In this document: positions 37,700-50,600 of the stretch, piece by piece
How the letters are laid out: every line of letters begins with the position of its first letter
Numbering within the stretch: position 1 is the stretch's first letter
From: Hydractinia symbiolongicarpus
Taxonomy: Eukaryota; Cnidaria; Hydrozoa; Anthoathecata; Hydractiniidae
Length of the DNA stretch: 64,000 nt
Assembly (NCBI RefSeq): GCF_029227915.1
Contig: NC_079878.1
Span: 24,453,501 to 24,517,500, forward strand
Reading direction: 5' to 3'
Position numbers and translations under genes: made by a program
Notes under the pieces: model-generated
Told to the model about the DNA's origin: nothing
Seen by the model: only the letters and a program-made list of their open reading frames with translations
Databases searched by the model: none

Positions 37700-38990
37700 A
37701 CTCTGTTTAACTATACTAAGCGGTTAGCCCAGTGTTAACAACAGACTGTTGTTTTACAACGTGGCTTACCTGTACTAAGGGGTCAACCCAATGTGACAAT
37801 TCATTTTAACCCTATTCGGTCCGGGGTTTTTCGAACATACTAAGACCGGGGGGGGGGGGGCGGATTGTTCAAATTGAATCAAATTTGGCACACTTATAGT
37901 ACGTCACAAAAGGAACAAAATAGCGGCAATAAATTTTTGATTGCGTCAGCATATTTCCTGTGACGTCATCAGAAGTCTAAAAATTGTTAAAAATGCCACT
38001 ATCTGCTTAAAATATAATTACTTTTGTTCTAGAGCGAATTTTTACATTCTGTTTGAAGTTTCTGGAAGCTAAATAAATGTTATTTAACATATCTTCCGGT
38101 TTTTACATGGATCGGATAAAAAATTGCCAAAAATTGCCCAAAAATCCGTTTTTTTCCGATTTTTGGGTAAAATCCGACAAAATCGTGAAATCGGAATCGT
38201 CACGTGTACAAATTATTCAAAATAATTCTTCTTGATGAAACAAAGTTGTGTTGCAAGTTTTAAGTTCTATGGATAATCCTAACAGGAGTTATTATATTTT
38301 CCTCACTATAAGGATTTCATAGAGATTTTTAGGGGTAGTTTCGAGTAATGGCCAACATCAAAGCCTCTGAAAGGTATGGGACCTAAAAATTTAGCATGCA
38401 GGTGTCTAATAGATAAATGTTCAAACTCAGTAAGTATCATAGCCATATAACAAAGCAATCAGGAGTTATTAAAAAAAACCGTCAGGGGGGGGGGGGGGGC
38501 GGAATCCGCCCCCCCCCCCGGACCGAATAGGGTTAAAACTTTCTCGGTAATCACACTTGTACGGATGTGCAACAATTTTTACCTGGACTAACCGCTCAGC
38601 CCTGTTGTGTTTTTTTAAACAGAGTCTGTGACAAAGTTTTTTCCAAAGGCGTATTATTTCTATATGCCTGTGCAACACGGTTTAACTGTAGTAAGCGCTT
38701 AGCCCAGTGTCACGATAAATTTTTTAACTTTCACAAAAACTTATTCCGCAAAATAAAATAATATTGACTGATTGTTTTTGCTATGATGGGGTACCGACTG
38801 TTGTTTGTAAACTGTGTTTTTATTTCAGCTATCGTTGCGGGGAATATTTTTTTTTGAAAAATATGTTACAGTTGCAAGACTATAATGATGTATGCGCTTC
38901 ACTTAATTTACGACATACTGTATACCTGTACTAAAGCGCTCCACCTGATCGTGTGGCACAGTTTACGGCTCTTATTAGGCGCTCCACAGA
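37700..38990. repeat. Diverged repeat cluster around the TTAA element
   Basis: Variants of TGTACTAAGCGCTTAGCCCA lie near 37708, 37770, 38582, 38685, 38930 and 38965, often followed by GTGT and preceded by a short T/A-rich run. They read as an old, irregular tandem repeat that was later interrupted by the element at 37810-38532. Confidence 0.45.
37810..38532. mobile_element. 723-bp TTAA-flanked TIR element (piggyBac-like MITE)
   Basis: Ends CCCTATTCGGTCCGGGG and CCCCGGACCGAATAGGG are exact inverse copies. TTAA precedes (37806-37809) and follows (38533-38536) directly, as in piggyBac- or Kolobok-type insertion. Long G and C runs lie inside each end. There is no transposase frame. A lone end of the same family is at 42571 and a truncated copy at 57613; its subterminal part gave rise to the 77-bp satellite at 1-352. 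Confidence 0.85.
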
Positions 38991-39919
38991 GTGTTCAACG
39001 TCAGGTCACACTTTGTCTTTGGCTTACCACGGCGTTTCGACACCGGGGTAAGCCAGTGGTATAAAGAGTATGGGCGGGGACGTGGATTATTCCACGGGCC
39101 ATCGACTAGTAATATTAATAACGCAGTAGATGATAAATTATAAACATTCATTGCTTTCTTCTGGCGGAGTGATAAGACGTTGTGGATTTACTATAATTTC
39201 ATTTTTGAGTCTGTATGTTACTATATATGTTGCCATTCTCTGGCGAAGTTGTTTGTTTAGACTTTTAGCAACCATTTTGGTTTTCCGTATAAACCGTTCA
39301 AAATAGCCATCAGTTAATAAAATATAATAATAACCGATTATCCCGTACCGTGCCAAAAATATCGTCCGACGTCTGAGTACCGACCGAGCTTTCGAGGTCG
39401 ATGCAATGACGGAGAGGAGTCGGTTTTTTCTTGTATCAGAGTTGCAGTAATTTAACTATTTGAGGTAAAACATCAAACGTCAAATTCCTCATTGCAATTA
39501 AATGCAATTTTTATTTTTGCGATAAAACGATAACATTCACGTGTCTCCGATTAAAGTAATCATGAATTGATACGATATATAGCTACATATTTTTGCACCG
39601 CGGTCGCAGTTTCAGCAAATCGGAATTTAGACAATTCCGATTTTAGTTATAACACAAAAAATATGTACAGTGTTGTTTTGGCATGCCTAGCCCATCAGAA
39701 TCTTTAATTATCTCATATGTTATTTAGACTTGTTATCAATAGTATAAGAAATTTCATTTTTTCTACTCTGCTAAATTTTCAAATGTGAACAGCCCATGTT
39801 AGCTTTACTGCTAATAACTAAAATTAAAGCAAATAATGGTCACACTTTATCAGGTAAAAAATAATCACAGAAAAGGATACATTAAAAGAAATTAAATTAG
39901 GACTTGCGGGGTGTGTTAA
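38991..39919. other. No gene seen
   Basis: Contains the isolated GACCGAGCTTTCGAGGTCGA motif near 39380; otherwise AT-rich spacer. Confidence 0.4.
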
Positions 39920-40426
39920 CCCTATTTGTGCTTGGATGGGGGGAAGGGGGCTGTTTCAACTCTTACTCTTAAACTTCTTTTAATAACTTCTTATGTGTTT
40001 ATAGTTACACCTTCCCAATTTGTGACATTTCCTAACTTTTATTTAGCTTTATTTTCCAAAATTGTTTTTTTGGAATTATGCCGAAATGTTGCCATATGTT
40101 GTGTAAAATTCTTAAAACTTTTTACTCAAAACAGTGACTTTTTATTTTATATTGTTATAATATTTTGTGTTTCTATTATTATTGTTACTAAATTCATCGA
40201 AATTATGTACCAATTATTGATTTCATTGTTCTTATTGTGTCATTGTTCTTATTGTATTGTCATAACGGCATCACCAGAAATGCTAACGTCATCAATTTTT
40301 TTTTACCAAATTTCTTATTAATACCTGGACAACACTTGTGGTGATTTTCAAGCCCAACGGACAACAAATGTAGAAATTACACAAGGGGGGGTTGAGGAGC
40401 CCATAAAAGGCCCAGCAGAAATAGGG
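39920..40426. mobile_element. 507-bp TTAA-flanked TIR element, second family
   Basis: Starts CCCTATTTGTGCTTGG after TTAA (39916-39919) and ends CCCAGCAGAAATAGGG before TTAA (40427-40430). Ends are imperfectly inverted and share CCCTATT with the other TTAA family. The 131-codon frame inside (39926-40321) is a Leu/Ile/Phe-rich by-product of T-rich DNA. Confidence 0.75.
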
Positions 40427-40514
40427 TTAAGATATGAATCCCGTAATTTGGCATCCTGTTATTACGGGCTGTGGGTGACTGTCTGGTAAACTATATTTAA
40501 CAGGATAATACTTT

Positions 40515-41793
40515 CAGGGTTCCCACTCTCTTTTAAAACAAAATTTGAGAAGATTTGAGCACTTTTGATGATATTTTTGTGATTTCTGAGGAGCTTTTGT
40601 TAACAAAATTAAGCAGATTTAAGGAGAAAAACTTAAACTTGTAAAAATGAAGGAAAACACATGGGGTCAGCCTATCTCTTCTTTCATAACTCGTATATAC
40701 ATTCTTTGAAATAAAGCTGTTCGTTTGTTAACCTTCTCACCTCCTTGGGTCTCTGCAGCACCCATTCATCACAACCTAGCCTTGCTTAGAATCCCTGACA
40801 TAATAGAAATTCTTAATATCACTTTATCAAAAAAACATTTTCTCAAATGACATTCCTCAACCTCTTGCTGAAACTTTTGATGTCAATGATACCGTTATAA
40901 AAACAAGAAACAAATCTACCCGTATGCTAGATTGCAACACTACATCCTATAGTCTCAACTTGATCAAGTATTAAACAGTTTCATAATGGAATAATCTTCA
41001 AAAGACAACTAATCTATCTAGTTCGCTTTCTGTCCCATCTAAAATCTAAACTAACTTCATTTTTTTCTTTCCAGTTATGACCCTCCTTGTATTTTGTAAT
41101 GTAATTCTTGATATGTAATTCATTAATTTTATGCATAATCCCTCTGTGATATTTCTTGTCCTATATTTGTAGTGTTATGATGTGACGTGATGTTTTTGTC
41201 TCTCATTGCTTTTTTTTTTAATTTTTTGCAGCATAAAAAACTTTGGCGGTACCATAAAACTTTTTACTTGATTCACTCCCGTATTTTTTCTGTTTATTTA
41301 ATAATTTAAAGACACCATTATCTACTTGTCAAAGACAATACAGTTCCCTCCCTCTCTTCCTCCCCTCTTCCTCTGTCCCTCAATTCCTCCCTTTTTTTAC
41401 CTTTGGGTGACCTCTACATTCTTATTAGCTTCTGCTACAGTATTGGTCTCCTGCCATGATAATCATAGTATGTAATTATCAAAACCTACCACTTGTAATT
41501 TTACATATTTTTTTACTGCCAAATAAATTGAATTGACACAGACTGGCATCTCGTTATTTTCTTACAAAACTTTGCTTCAAATGCAAACACAACAAAAAAA
41601 AGCAATGATTTGTGGTCATTCAAAATCAATAATATAAAAACTAGCGTAGAGCTATAGGAAATAACCAAATGGCAATGTTGAGGAGATTTAAGAAGAAAAC
41701 AAAAATTTCAATAAAAACTTAGGACATTTGAGGAGAATTAATGAGACCTTTCGAATTTGAGGAGATTCAAGGAGTTTTGAGGAGGCGTGGGAC
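40515..41793. mobile_element. Probable hAT-like element with decayed right end
   Basis: Left end CAGGGTTCCCACTCTC; right end GGAGGCGTGGGAC, which keeps the inverse of TCCCAC but has lost the last bases. Purine-rich motifs of the type GAGGAGATTTAAG occur near both ends. A CTTTGAAATAAAGCTGTTCG patch and an AAATAAATTGAATTGACAC patch inside look like LINE or SINE tails nested in it. No transposase seen. Confidence 0.45.
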
Positions 41794-42570
41794 TAATTAA
41801 GATAGTACATTTTAAGCACGGTGCTGGAACATTTGTGTGTACAGATTTGTGACATTAACATTTGTGCGTACTACCATTTATAATTTTTTTTTTTTTTGCT
41901 ATGCCCTATTATCCTTTGCTAGTAATGAATATATTTTAGCTATATATGTATGTATAAAGCCTCAAAAATTATTAAGATTTTGAGAATTAGGAATTAGAGC
42001 AAGACAAATCTTTTACAAATGCAAATAACATCGTCACTGCAGAAACAAAAAATATGCAATGCTTAATTGCTTTTCACGTGTGCAAGTTATCTAATACGTT
42101 TAAATATTGATTGCTATGATTTAGTCTAGCAGGATGGACTTTTGTACTACTTACAAATACAGTTTCTTGTGACGACAAGCTTTGCGCTATGAAAAGTAAA
42201 TTTGGGGACAAAACATTGCTTTTATGAAGAATCAGGTAGTATAACCCATATTGTGTTTTTCTATGATCTTTTATGGATCGTCTTTGTAGTATTCCAGTCT
42301 TGCATTAGCAACAAGAATCAAAATATTTGATCCAGCAAGTTATTTTGCTTTGTTGGATAACAATGGAAATTCTTAAAAGTTTAAAAAATGATGTATACGT
42401 GGACACTCGTTTCGGTAATTCAAAAAACGTCATAAGAAGGCTGTCAGTCTAAAGAACACTGTTAGATATTTCAATTTTCTCACAAACAAGCATGCATCGC
42501 TGCATAAGTTTGTGCAATTATAATTCATATAATTCTACTCAGAATGATTTTGTATTAGTTTCAAATTTAA
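41794..42570. other. No gene seen
   Basis: AT-rich spacer ending at TTAA 42567-42570. Confidence 0.4.
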
Positions 42571-42595
42571 GGCCATTCGGTCCGGGGTTTTCATA
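42571..42595. mobile_element. Solo end of the TTAA element family
   Basis: GGCCATTCGGTCCGGGGTTT follows TTAA and matches the end of the 37810 element with two changes. No second end lies downstream before the LINE remnant. Confidence 0.6.
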
Positions 42596-42629
42596 AACTC
42601 TTCGTAGATTGATTATATTCTCGTGCGCA

Positions 42630-43195
42630 GGTCCAATTTGAAATACACAAAAAACGTAAATAGTATCCCAGCAGAGTGGGTCACACAACATCGCCTTGTT
42701 CTGTGTGATTTTAAATTTTGTGAAAGTTCTGAAAAGCCTCGTAGAGTTGCTCCAAAAATTAATGTTTGAAAGCTGAAGGAGGAGCCTGTAAGAAACAGGC
42801 TATGTGAAAATTTTATCCAGTCGATTGAAGCAAAGGAGATTAAAGAAGACATCGAAAACACATAGAATGACCTGAAAGAGACATTGTTGGGTTCTTGTGC
42901 TTTTGCTTGTGCAAAAACAAATGGGCTTCCCCGCAGCGAAGGGATACTTGATGGTGGGATGACACTGTTAAAATTGCAATATGGAAAGCATGGAAGGTGG
43001 CTCAAAATAAGAATACTTAAGGGCAAAGAAGAGTGCAAAAGCTGCTGTGTATTTTGATCTTCACAGGAATACAAATTCGGTGAACTTAGGGGAACGGACC
43101 AGATAAATTTAGTCTTTAAACATGCTCGGAAAATGAAGTTTGACAACAGTGACAACGAAAAACAAAATGTCGCTCTCCGTAAAAACATTCTACGC
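42630..43195 (+). pseudogene. CR1-like LINE remnant, endonuclease-RT linker region
   Basis: Plus-strand pieces in shifting frames read IPAEWVTQHRLVLCDFK, KLKEEPVRNRLCENFIQSIE, GSCAFACAKTNGLPR and, after a shift, WWDDTVKIAIWKAWKVAQNK, then LVFKHARKMKFDNSD. These correspond to the conserved QHxLxxxD, CG-TKG-PR and WWN-EV-AI-K-AWK blocks between endonuclease and reverse transcriptase of CR1/jockey-type LINEs. Two stops and at least one frameshift make it dead. The 191-codon frame on the opposite strand is only a shadow. Confidence 0.75.
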
Positions 43196-44646
43196 GACGT
43201 TGCAATATCCTTTTCTCGACAAAAGGAAAAATTTAGTTTTCTTTTTGTTCTAGATATCCGTTTTCGTCATACGCAGAATTTTGTGACCTTCAGTTTTTGA
43301 AATCCGCTGTTTGCTTAAGACAACTGCTTATTGTGACAACATTGGATAACTTTATTACAAAAGACTCCACACGCAACTTTAAGTGACACTTTTGATAATC
43401 TTAAATGCATTATGATTTTAACCTTTCCTATTGCGCAGTTCGTCTTTTATATAAAAAAAAAGTTTTGCGTGTAGGGTAGCATATCTTCACCCGCGTTGCG
43501 CAAATTTGAATAATTTTTTTTAAAAGAGTCCAGTATATCTCAAATAATTTTCGGATCGTCCTGAAACTTTTCAAAAAGTATTTTCTTTATTTCGTGGCTG
43601 GTCACAACGAGTTGTCGTTGATCGGTGCGATTAAAGGGACTGTGATTATTCTACATGTTAGAAACTAGAACCAAAAAAGAATTATCAATGGTAGAAATTG
43701 GTAAAAAACGCCTTTTTTGTCAAGCGTATTCAAACAGGAAAACGGCCATTATGCATCTTTTGGAAAAAATCATATGGTACAATAATATTGAACCTTAGGT
43801 ATTTTTTTCGGGATCTTTAAACCGCGTCAGCCTGTGTAAGTTTTTTGTACAACGCGATTTTCAGCAGCTAGCACGAGGCAAATAGGGTAACAAAACTTGA
43901 ATAGCAGAGTAAACGTTTCCTTAAATAAACTTACCTTTGAATGGACCTCTTCACTCCTTTTAATCGTTAAAAAAGGGGTGAATGGTGTGCCAAATATATT
44001 ACATAGCATAATGCACTTTCATTCTCACTTGCTCACGTGTGCTCATTCCCTGTATAACATTGTTTTTACATCTGTTTTGAATACACAAACATAGAGCATA
44101 CATCTTCACTGGGGAAGTACTTACGCTTAAAATTTTGAAATGGGCGGATTTATTCGTTGACTATTTTTGTATTGAGTGTGGGAGATTCAGTGAAACTTGA
44201 CGAAATGTTACAGGTCACAAGATTCTAAGTAAAATGTGTTAAGTGGGAGGTATGGCAAATTTTGCACGTAAAAAAGCAATTCTGACCACAGATTCCTCCC
44301 TCTACTGAAAAAAAACAAGTTCAAAAGTAGTAAAGCTCTCAAACTACTTTTCAACTTTGCTTAGACTCTTCTTCTTGAATAAAAGACAAGTAAAAATCTA
44401 AAAAATTTGGCTCTGATTTTCAAAAGGTACTTTGTAAATTGCAAAGGTATGCAGCAACAATTACCTCGTTGAATTGTTTACAATTTGTTGCATTATGGGA
44501 ATACCACAAACACACAATGCCTCCAATGTTAACTAGCTCTTTAGTTATCGAAGAAACTTGAGAAAGTTGTAAGTAAACAAAATTCTCACATAATGGTACT
44601 TGTTGAGAGTGCGGATTGCGTTCTCATGTTTTTCTTGCAAATTGCG

Positions 44647-44656
44647 TATTTATAAG
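44647..44656 (+). promoter_or_regulatory. TATA box of protease copy 3
   Basis: TATTTATAAG, same position relative to the ATG as in copy 1. Confidence 0.5.
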
Positions 44657-44696
44657 AGCAACAGTGTAAAAAAGTGACAGTGTTAAAACTACAGAG

Positions 44697-47600
44697 ATGG
44701 ATGTCACAGGATTGTTTCTGATGCTGCTTAGCGTACACATAGCTACAGGTAAGTCATAATTATCACTAGCGAGCTATGAGTGAGGAGCTAGCCCAGTAAT
44801 TATACTTTACTGGTAATGTTTTGATGGAACGAAAAATTAGCAATGGTAGACTTTTTATTTAAACTATTTCCCAAATACTCCTTTTTTACACAAGAAAATT
44901 TATTTTGACCTAATTTTCATCAAATAAGCAAGATTATAACAGCGGTTAGGATATTTTTTTTGAAAATATATGTGGAAATATCAATCGTTATCTTTTAAAT
45001 GGTGACCCAATTTTGACTCGTTGACTGACTTTTGTTATCAAAGATTTATTTTTGCCTACCTAACTTTTCCGCTGATATTTGCTTTAAGAAGCCAAATATC
45101 ACAAAAATACCAAAATACGAGCGTTGCATATTCTCAGTTAACACTTCTCTATGTAACTGTCATAAAAAGATAAATTTATTTTGTTACTTGCATGATGATT
45201 GTGTTTATCCATTTCCATTTCAAGCAATGCTTGCGTTGAAAGAGATGTGCTCCATTATTTATTTTAAATTATACGCTGTATAAGTGATGTAGATTAAATT
45301 AATTAGTAAAAAACTGAATTTGGTAATGACTAATACCGATCTTTTTCAACATTTTTTCCTACCAATGATGTACATTTGTTTTTATAACAATGCTTAAGAA
45401 TTGTGCAAAAATACTATTTCCGATTGTTAAAAATTCAGGACCAACAAGGTGACTAAAAAAAGAAAACAAAAAACATATGATGTGACTTCTTTTGTTGATG
45501 TAAACAAACTTAAACTTGTTTATCAAATCTAACACAATGTGACTACCAACCGCTATCTTCACTTTAGCAAATATTTTTGATATGATAACACATATTTTTG
45601 TAATGATATATCAATATTCGAAAGAACAATTAACTAAATGCACATGTAACATTATTTTTTTCAAAATACTATTGCTTTGGGACGTAAAAGGGAGCGAAAG
45701 TTAATGGTCAAAAGGAGCTAAAGTTAACGGTTACTTAACTACCTGAAGAAGTAGTAAGGGAACTTAGATGTAAAAATATAAAAGAAAAAAACGAAAGACT
45801 GGTACTAGTAATTACCTGTTGTAATCAAAAATTGCTTTAATAAAATTCTGCCACTTTACTTGATAAAAAAAGCAAACGGCAACTACTTTCATTGAAACAT
45901 AACTGCACTCGGTATAATGTAATAACAATAAGCAAGTATAATGCTTCTTTTAAACGCGATCTCAAATAAGCTTAATGTCAATGTTGTAATAAACTTCTTT
46001 CTTTTAAGCGACCCTTCTCTATTTTATACCGCTATGTAGGAACAAGATCTGTCAAACTTTATCAAGTCCATTTTATTTAAGCCCATTTTATTATTAGGTC
46101 ATTGAAAATTCTGCTATCCGAGCACCATTTATTAAGCTAAATGGTTCTGCCAAGTTTTGTCATAATACGATGCCCAATTTATTTCTTTTATGGAAGGCTT
46201 TTTTACACTTGCACCTGTCTAGAAACTCTCAAAGAGTTGAATTGGTTTAAAACATCTAGGACTCAGGAATTACCTCGGAAATTAACGTCATCCTGAGATA
46301 AATATTTTCTTAAATACCCGCCCTGATAAATAGTTTAATAATAATAACCAAAATACACTAGAAACTTAAACAAAATTATCCAACTTTTGTTAGTAAATAA
46401 AGTCATACTTGAGCCCATCAAAACACATGCAACTTCATCTCATTTGGTAATTAATAAGAATTACTAAAGAAACGATTTTTTTCATTCAAACTGCACTATA
46501 CTTGCGTGTAATTTTTTTTATTTTACTTTAACTTATTTTGAAATAAGCTCTTTATTTGTTTGTTTGTAATTTCTAAATAAATAATAAAAAAAAGAGTGAT
46601 CATTAGTTATGTGAATTATATTACTGACTTTGAACTTATTTTAAAATATTTTTAATATTTGTTTTGACTAAAATTATAACATCTATCACGCAACCATCTT
46701 ATGTTTTATCTCTTATATATCGTCGAGTTACGCTGAAGTACTCCACTCTTTTTATTTTCTTCTTAAAACTTAACCAAGCTTACATTAATTATTAAAAACC
46801 TATTTGATGTCAAAATCCTTCATAAAATCGTTCAAACTTTGGCACAACGTTAAAGTAGGTTTAAAAAGTATATTTTAATGGCTCAGTTCCAAGTTTCAAG
46901 TTTCATTATCAACAATTTCTTAAGCCACGGAGAAACAAGGCCATATTTTCCTGCGATAGTAACAAATCAATTTTGTTACAATCGCCTCGAAAATTTATTG
47001 TATCGTCACACACCTGTGTAACAGGTAAAGAATTCGGGACAATTACTGCATTTTGATAGGCTGAATACAAAAATGTTGACTTAGGGTTGTTAATAAAATT
47101 GAATACACGAAGATTTTTTTATTCACAATGCTTTTTGTTACTCGCAACATTTTTTTTTGTTACCGATTTGGTTTTGTATATCTCGTTATTGGCAACAAAA
47201 TTAATGTTAGGAGCAATCAAAAAATGATGTGAGCAACAACAAGCTACTCTGGCAAAACAAGTAAATATTTTCAGGCGAAAGTTATTATCGTAAATTTATT
47301 ACTATCGTTTGAAATAGATACCTTGTGTCCCCGTGGCATTAAGACCGCTTTATATCACATCAATATATTACCAGCGTTGTACTGAAGATAACTGATGCAT
47401 ATTGCCAAATAATGCGAGAATATACTGGTCTTAGTGTTTGGCTCCGAAAACGTAGAAGATATTGGCTTTCTTCTGTAGGTACGTTTCGGCTGTTTTGTTG
47501 AGATCAGCACAAAATATTTCGTTAACTGGACAATGGCAAGAAGTTTGGCGGCATCCACTAAAATTCTAAAACATATTGCAAAATATCACTGACTAATCGT

Positions 47601-50600
47601 TGGCCCGTGAAAAAACCACCGGTTCGCCTTTTCTATTATACCGCATTGCGTGCCTGTCGTTACTTGCGGTACCATTTTTGCGTGAGAGACAGACAGACGT
47701 ATACAGACAGACAGACAACCGTATACGGGTGTTTTAATATATTAACCGCAGAAAAATCCACGAGGTCGCCCTTCCTTCATATACCGCATTTCGTGTTTCT
47801 GTAACAAAATGGCAAATAAACGCACGAACAAACAGACGAAGGCTGTTATTATAGAGATACTTTAATATTATTGTAAAATCAAACGGCCTTGGAGAGAATG
47901 TCTTGGTGTTTGAGGAGACTGAATTATTTTGTCTTTAACTACACGTCTGCAAAATGTTCAATTGTTCTTTAGATGCTCTTTGTAAACAATACATTTGTAA
48001 AGAACTTTTTGAACTTATGACGTCAACACATCAAAACACATATGAGCGTCGTACATACTTGAGAATCTAGTAAGAGACACTTTAACATTTCGTGCAGCCC
48101 CACACTACCAAGTACTCAAAGATTGTAATTAAATATTTCAATATCCTCTTTCTTAGTATTTTCATTCTCCTTAGCGCAAATAATTATTTTTATCAAAATG
48201 AAGAAAAAGCGAGCTAGAGAAATTTTCTGAGATGGTTTAGGCAAATGTTAACTCAACTCGAATTCTGTTCTGATCAGTTGTGATGCGACACTTTTACGCG
48301 CGACCAATCACAATTCAGCAATTTTGCTGAATTTTTTTTGCTGAATGATTAAAAGTCAAAAACAAAAGTAGCGGAAAAAAGACAAGACATTAGTACTGAG
48401 AATCAACAGAATCGAACCAATGTGCGTCTTTCTGACGTTGGATACATTCACGCATTAACGTGTGTTCTTTTTTAAAATGGGGTCGCTCAGCTTTATCAAT
48501 TCTTATGTAATCTCGAAAATCTTTGAAATCTTCCCGCATTATTTCCTGGAAAATTTTATGGTATGCTCCACTTCTTCGTTGCATCCAAGGTCTCCCATTT
48601 ATGTTTATTTTCCCGCTTTTTTTTCCTTTTTGTAAATTCCACATGGTCATCTTCAAGAAGAAGTGAAATAGCTGTCAATAATATTTGTCTTTCCATTTTT
48701 AAGTGTTCAGAAATAGTTTTGTAATTCCCCCTTGCAAACTGTTGCCGAGGCAATAAACAATGTTTTCGTTTTGTTTTAATGGAAATGTTGCATTTTCACA
48801 AATGTGGCGACACAATAAAATTTTAGGGCGATAGTAACAAAATTAAATTTGTTGCCATCGCCTGAAAAAATTGTCTCGTGTCTCCATGGCTTTAATTTTT
48901 TTTTGTTAATTTGATTTTTTGCGTCACGTTAAGTATGAATTGAGAGTCTATTGAAAGCGCATTTTTGTAAACAAATATAAAATATAAAGGATTGAGGAAT
49001 AAAAAAAAACAAAGAAATCTATTTTACGCAAATTACTTGTGGTTGACTTCAAAGTAGCAACAAGTCGCACTCGAGCACTTTTAATGTGTTCAGTAATCGG
49101 TTGCAGAACATTGATTTTGTGCCAAAAATGTGACATTTTAATTTGTCAAAGGCCGTGTAATATCATATACGCTGTAAAGGTAGCAGGCTTTTCAATTGTT
49201 CAATGAATAAGATCACTTCTTTCTATAAATCCTTTTGGTATGCTAGCCTTCCAGGACAGTGTTTTATAGTATCAAATACTTTTTTACGCTTTTACAATAT
49301 AATTTTAGTCAGAAAATTGTTTTTAATATGCGCAGCTAATCTTAAGGAATAAAAGATATAACTTAAGACAATGGCACATTATTTAATATTGACTTTTACC
49401 GCTATATATTTACTCTTTGCTTGCTTAACATTAAACTCCTATTATTTACGAGGCGCCAATATGTTCATTAAAAAGTAATGCCAACCATTATATTACAACA
49501 CTTCTAAACTTATTTTTTATAGCAAGATGGATTAGAATGAACCTCACCGAAAACTCAAAAACAGGTAAAGTTGATACTAACTAAATTTTATGAACATGCC
49601 AACATGTTTGGTGGAAAAAGTAAAATTCCTGTTTAAAGAGAAATTGACTTATATTGAAGGATAGATCTTAAAAAAGACTTAATTTTTAAGAAAAATAGTT
49701 GTTTTGTAATCCTCAACAGTATACCAGGAAAAACAACGAAATAGGTAAAATATTAGGACAACTTTTAATAACTTGTTTTGTTTTTAGATATCAAATCGAC
49801 AACAAGACCTTTGCCACCAACCATTTTTCCCAGTAAGTATTGGCAAAGCTCTATAATAATGAATACAAAAGATTTAACGACATAGGTGGATAAAAAATAA
49901 AGGCCAAAATGAAAACTATTGATGTCATCAACCACACAATTTGTTAAATGTTCTTGAATCTTCTCCAACTACTTCTTTCATTAGCGATCTATCCCTGATT
50001 GTAGCTAAGCTTTTTAATTTCGTTTCAGGAACGTGTGGTAAATCGACCATCCAATTAAGTCGTGTTGTAGGTGGTCAAAATGCTAAGCCTGGTGCCTGGC
50101 CATGGAATGCCATGATCAGGTTTCATGGAATGTTTATATGTGGTGGTGTTTTAATATCTCCTAACTGGATCGTTACTGCTGGACATTGTACAGATGGTTA
50201 TGGAATGGACGGATTCCAAATAGTGCTAGGTATGCCCAACATTTTGACAATGTACGGTAACGAAACTAGGACGGCACATGCTGTAGAAGTAAACTCGAAC
50301 CCATTTCTGCATTTAATGCGATAGTACTGTCCAGACATCCCTTCAACATATTCTATGTTATAGGAGACCACAACCGCGTAACATACGATAATAGTGAACA
50401 AACATTTAAAGTGACGAAGATGATTCGCCATCGTAGATATGACCAGCCAACTATCTTCAACAACGACATCGCTATAATGAAGTTGGACAAACCAGCAATG
50501 TTTACTCCGAATGTTCAACCGGTATGCTTGCCTCGTCAGAACGAAGTTGTTGGTGTTGGAAAGCTGTGCTACATTGCAGGTAAGAGGAAGATACGGATAT

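Noticed and set aside
39926-40321. 131-codon ORF rich in hydrophobic residues
   Set aside because: Lies inside a TTAA MITE; T-rich DNA gives Phe/Leu/Ile codons by chance.
42613-43188. 191-codon minus-strand ORF
   Set aside because: It is the antisense of a recognisable LINE remnant on the plus strand and has no motif of its own.
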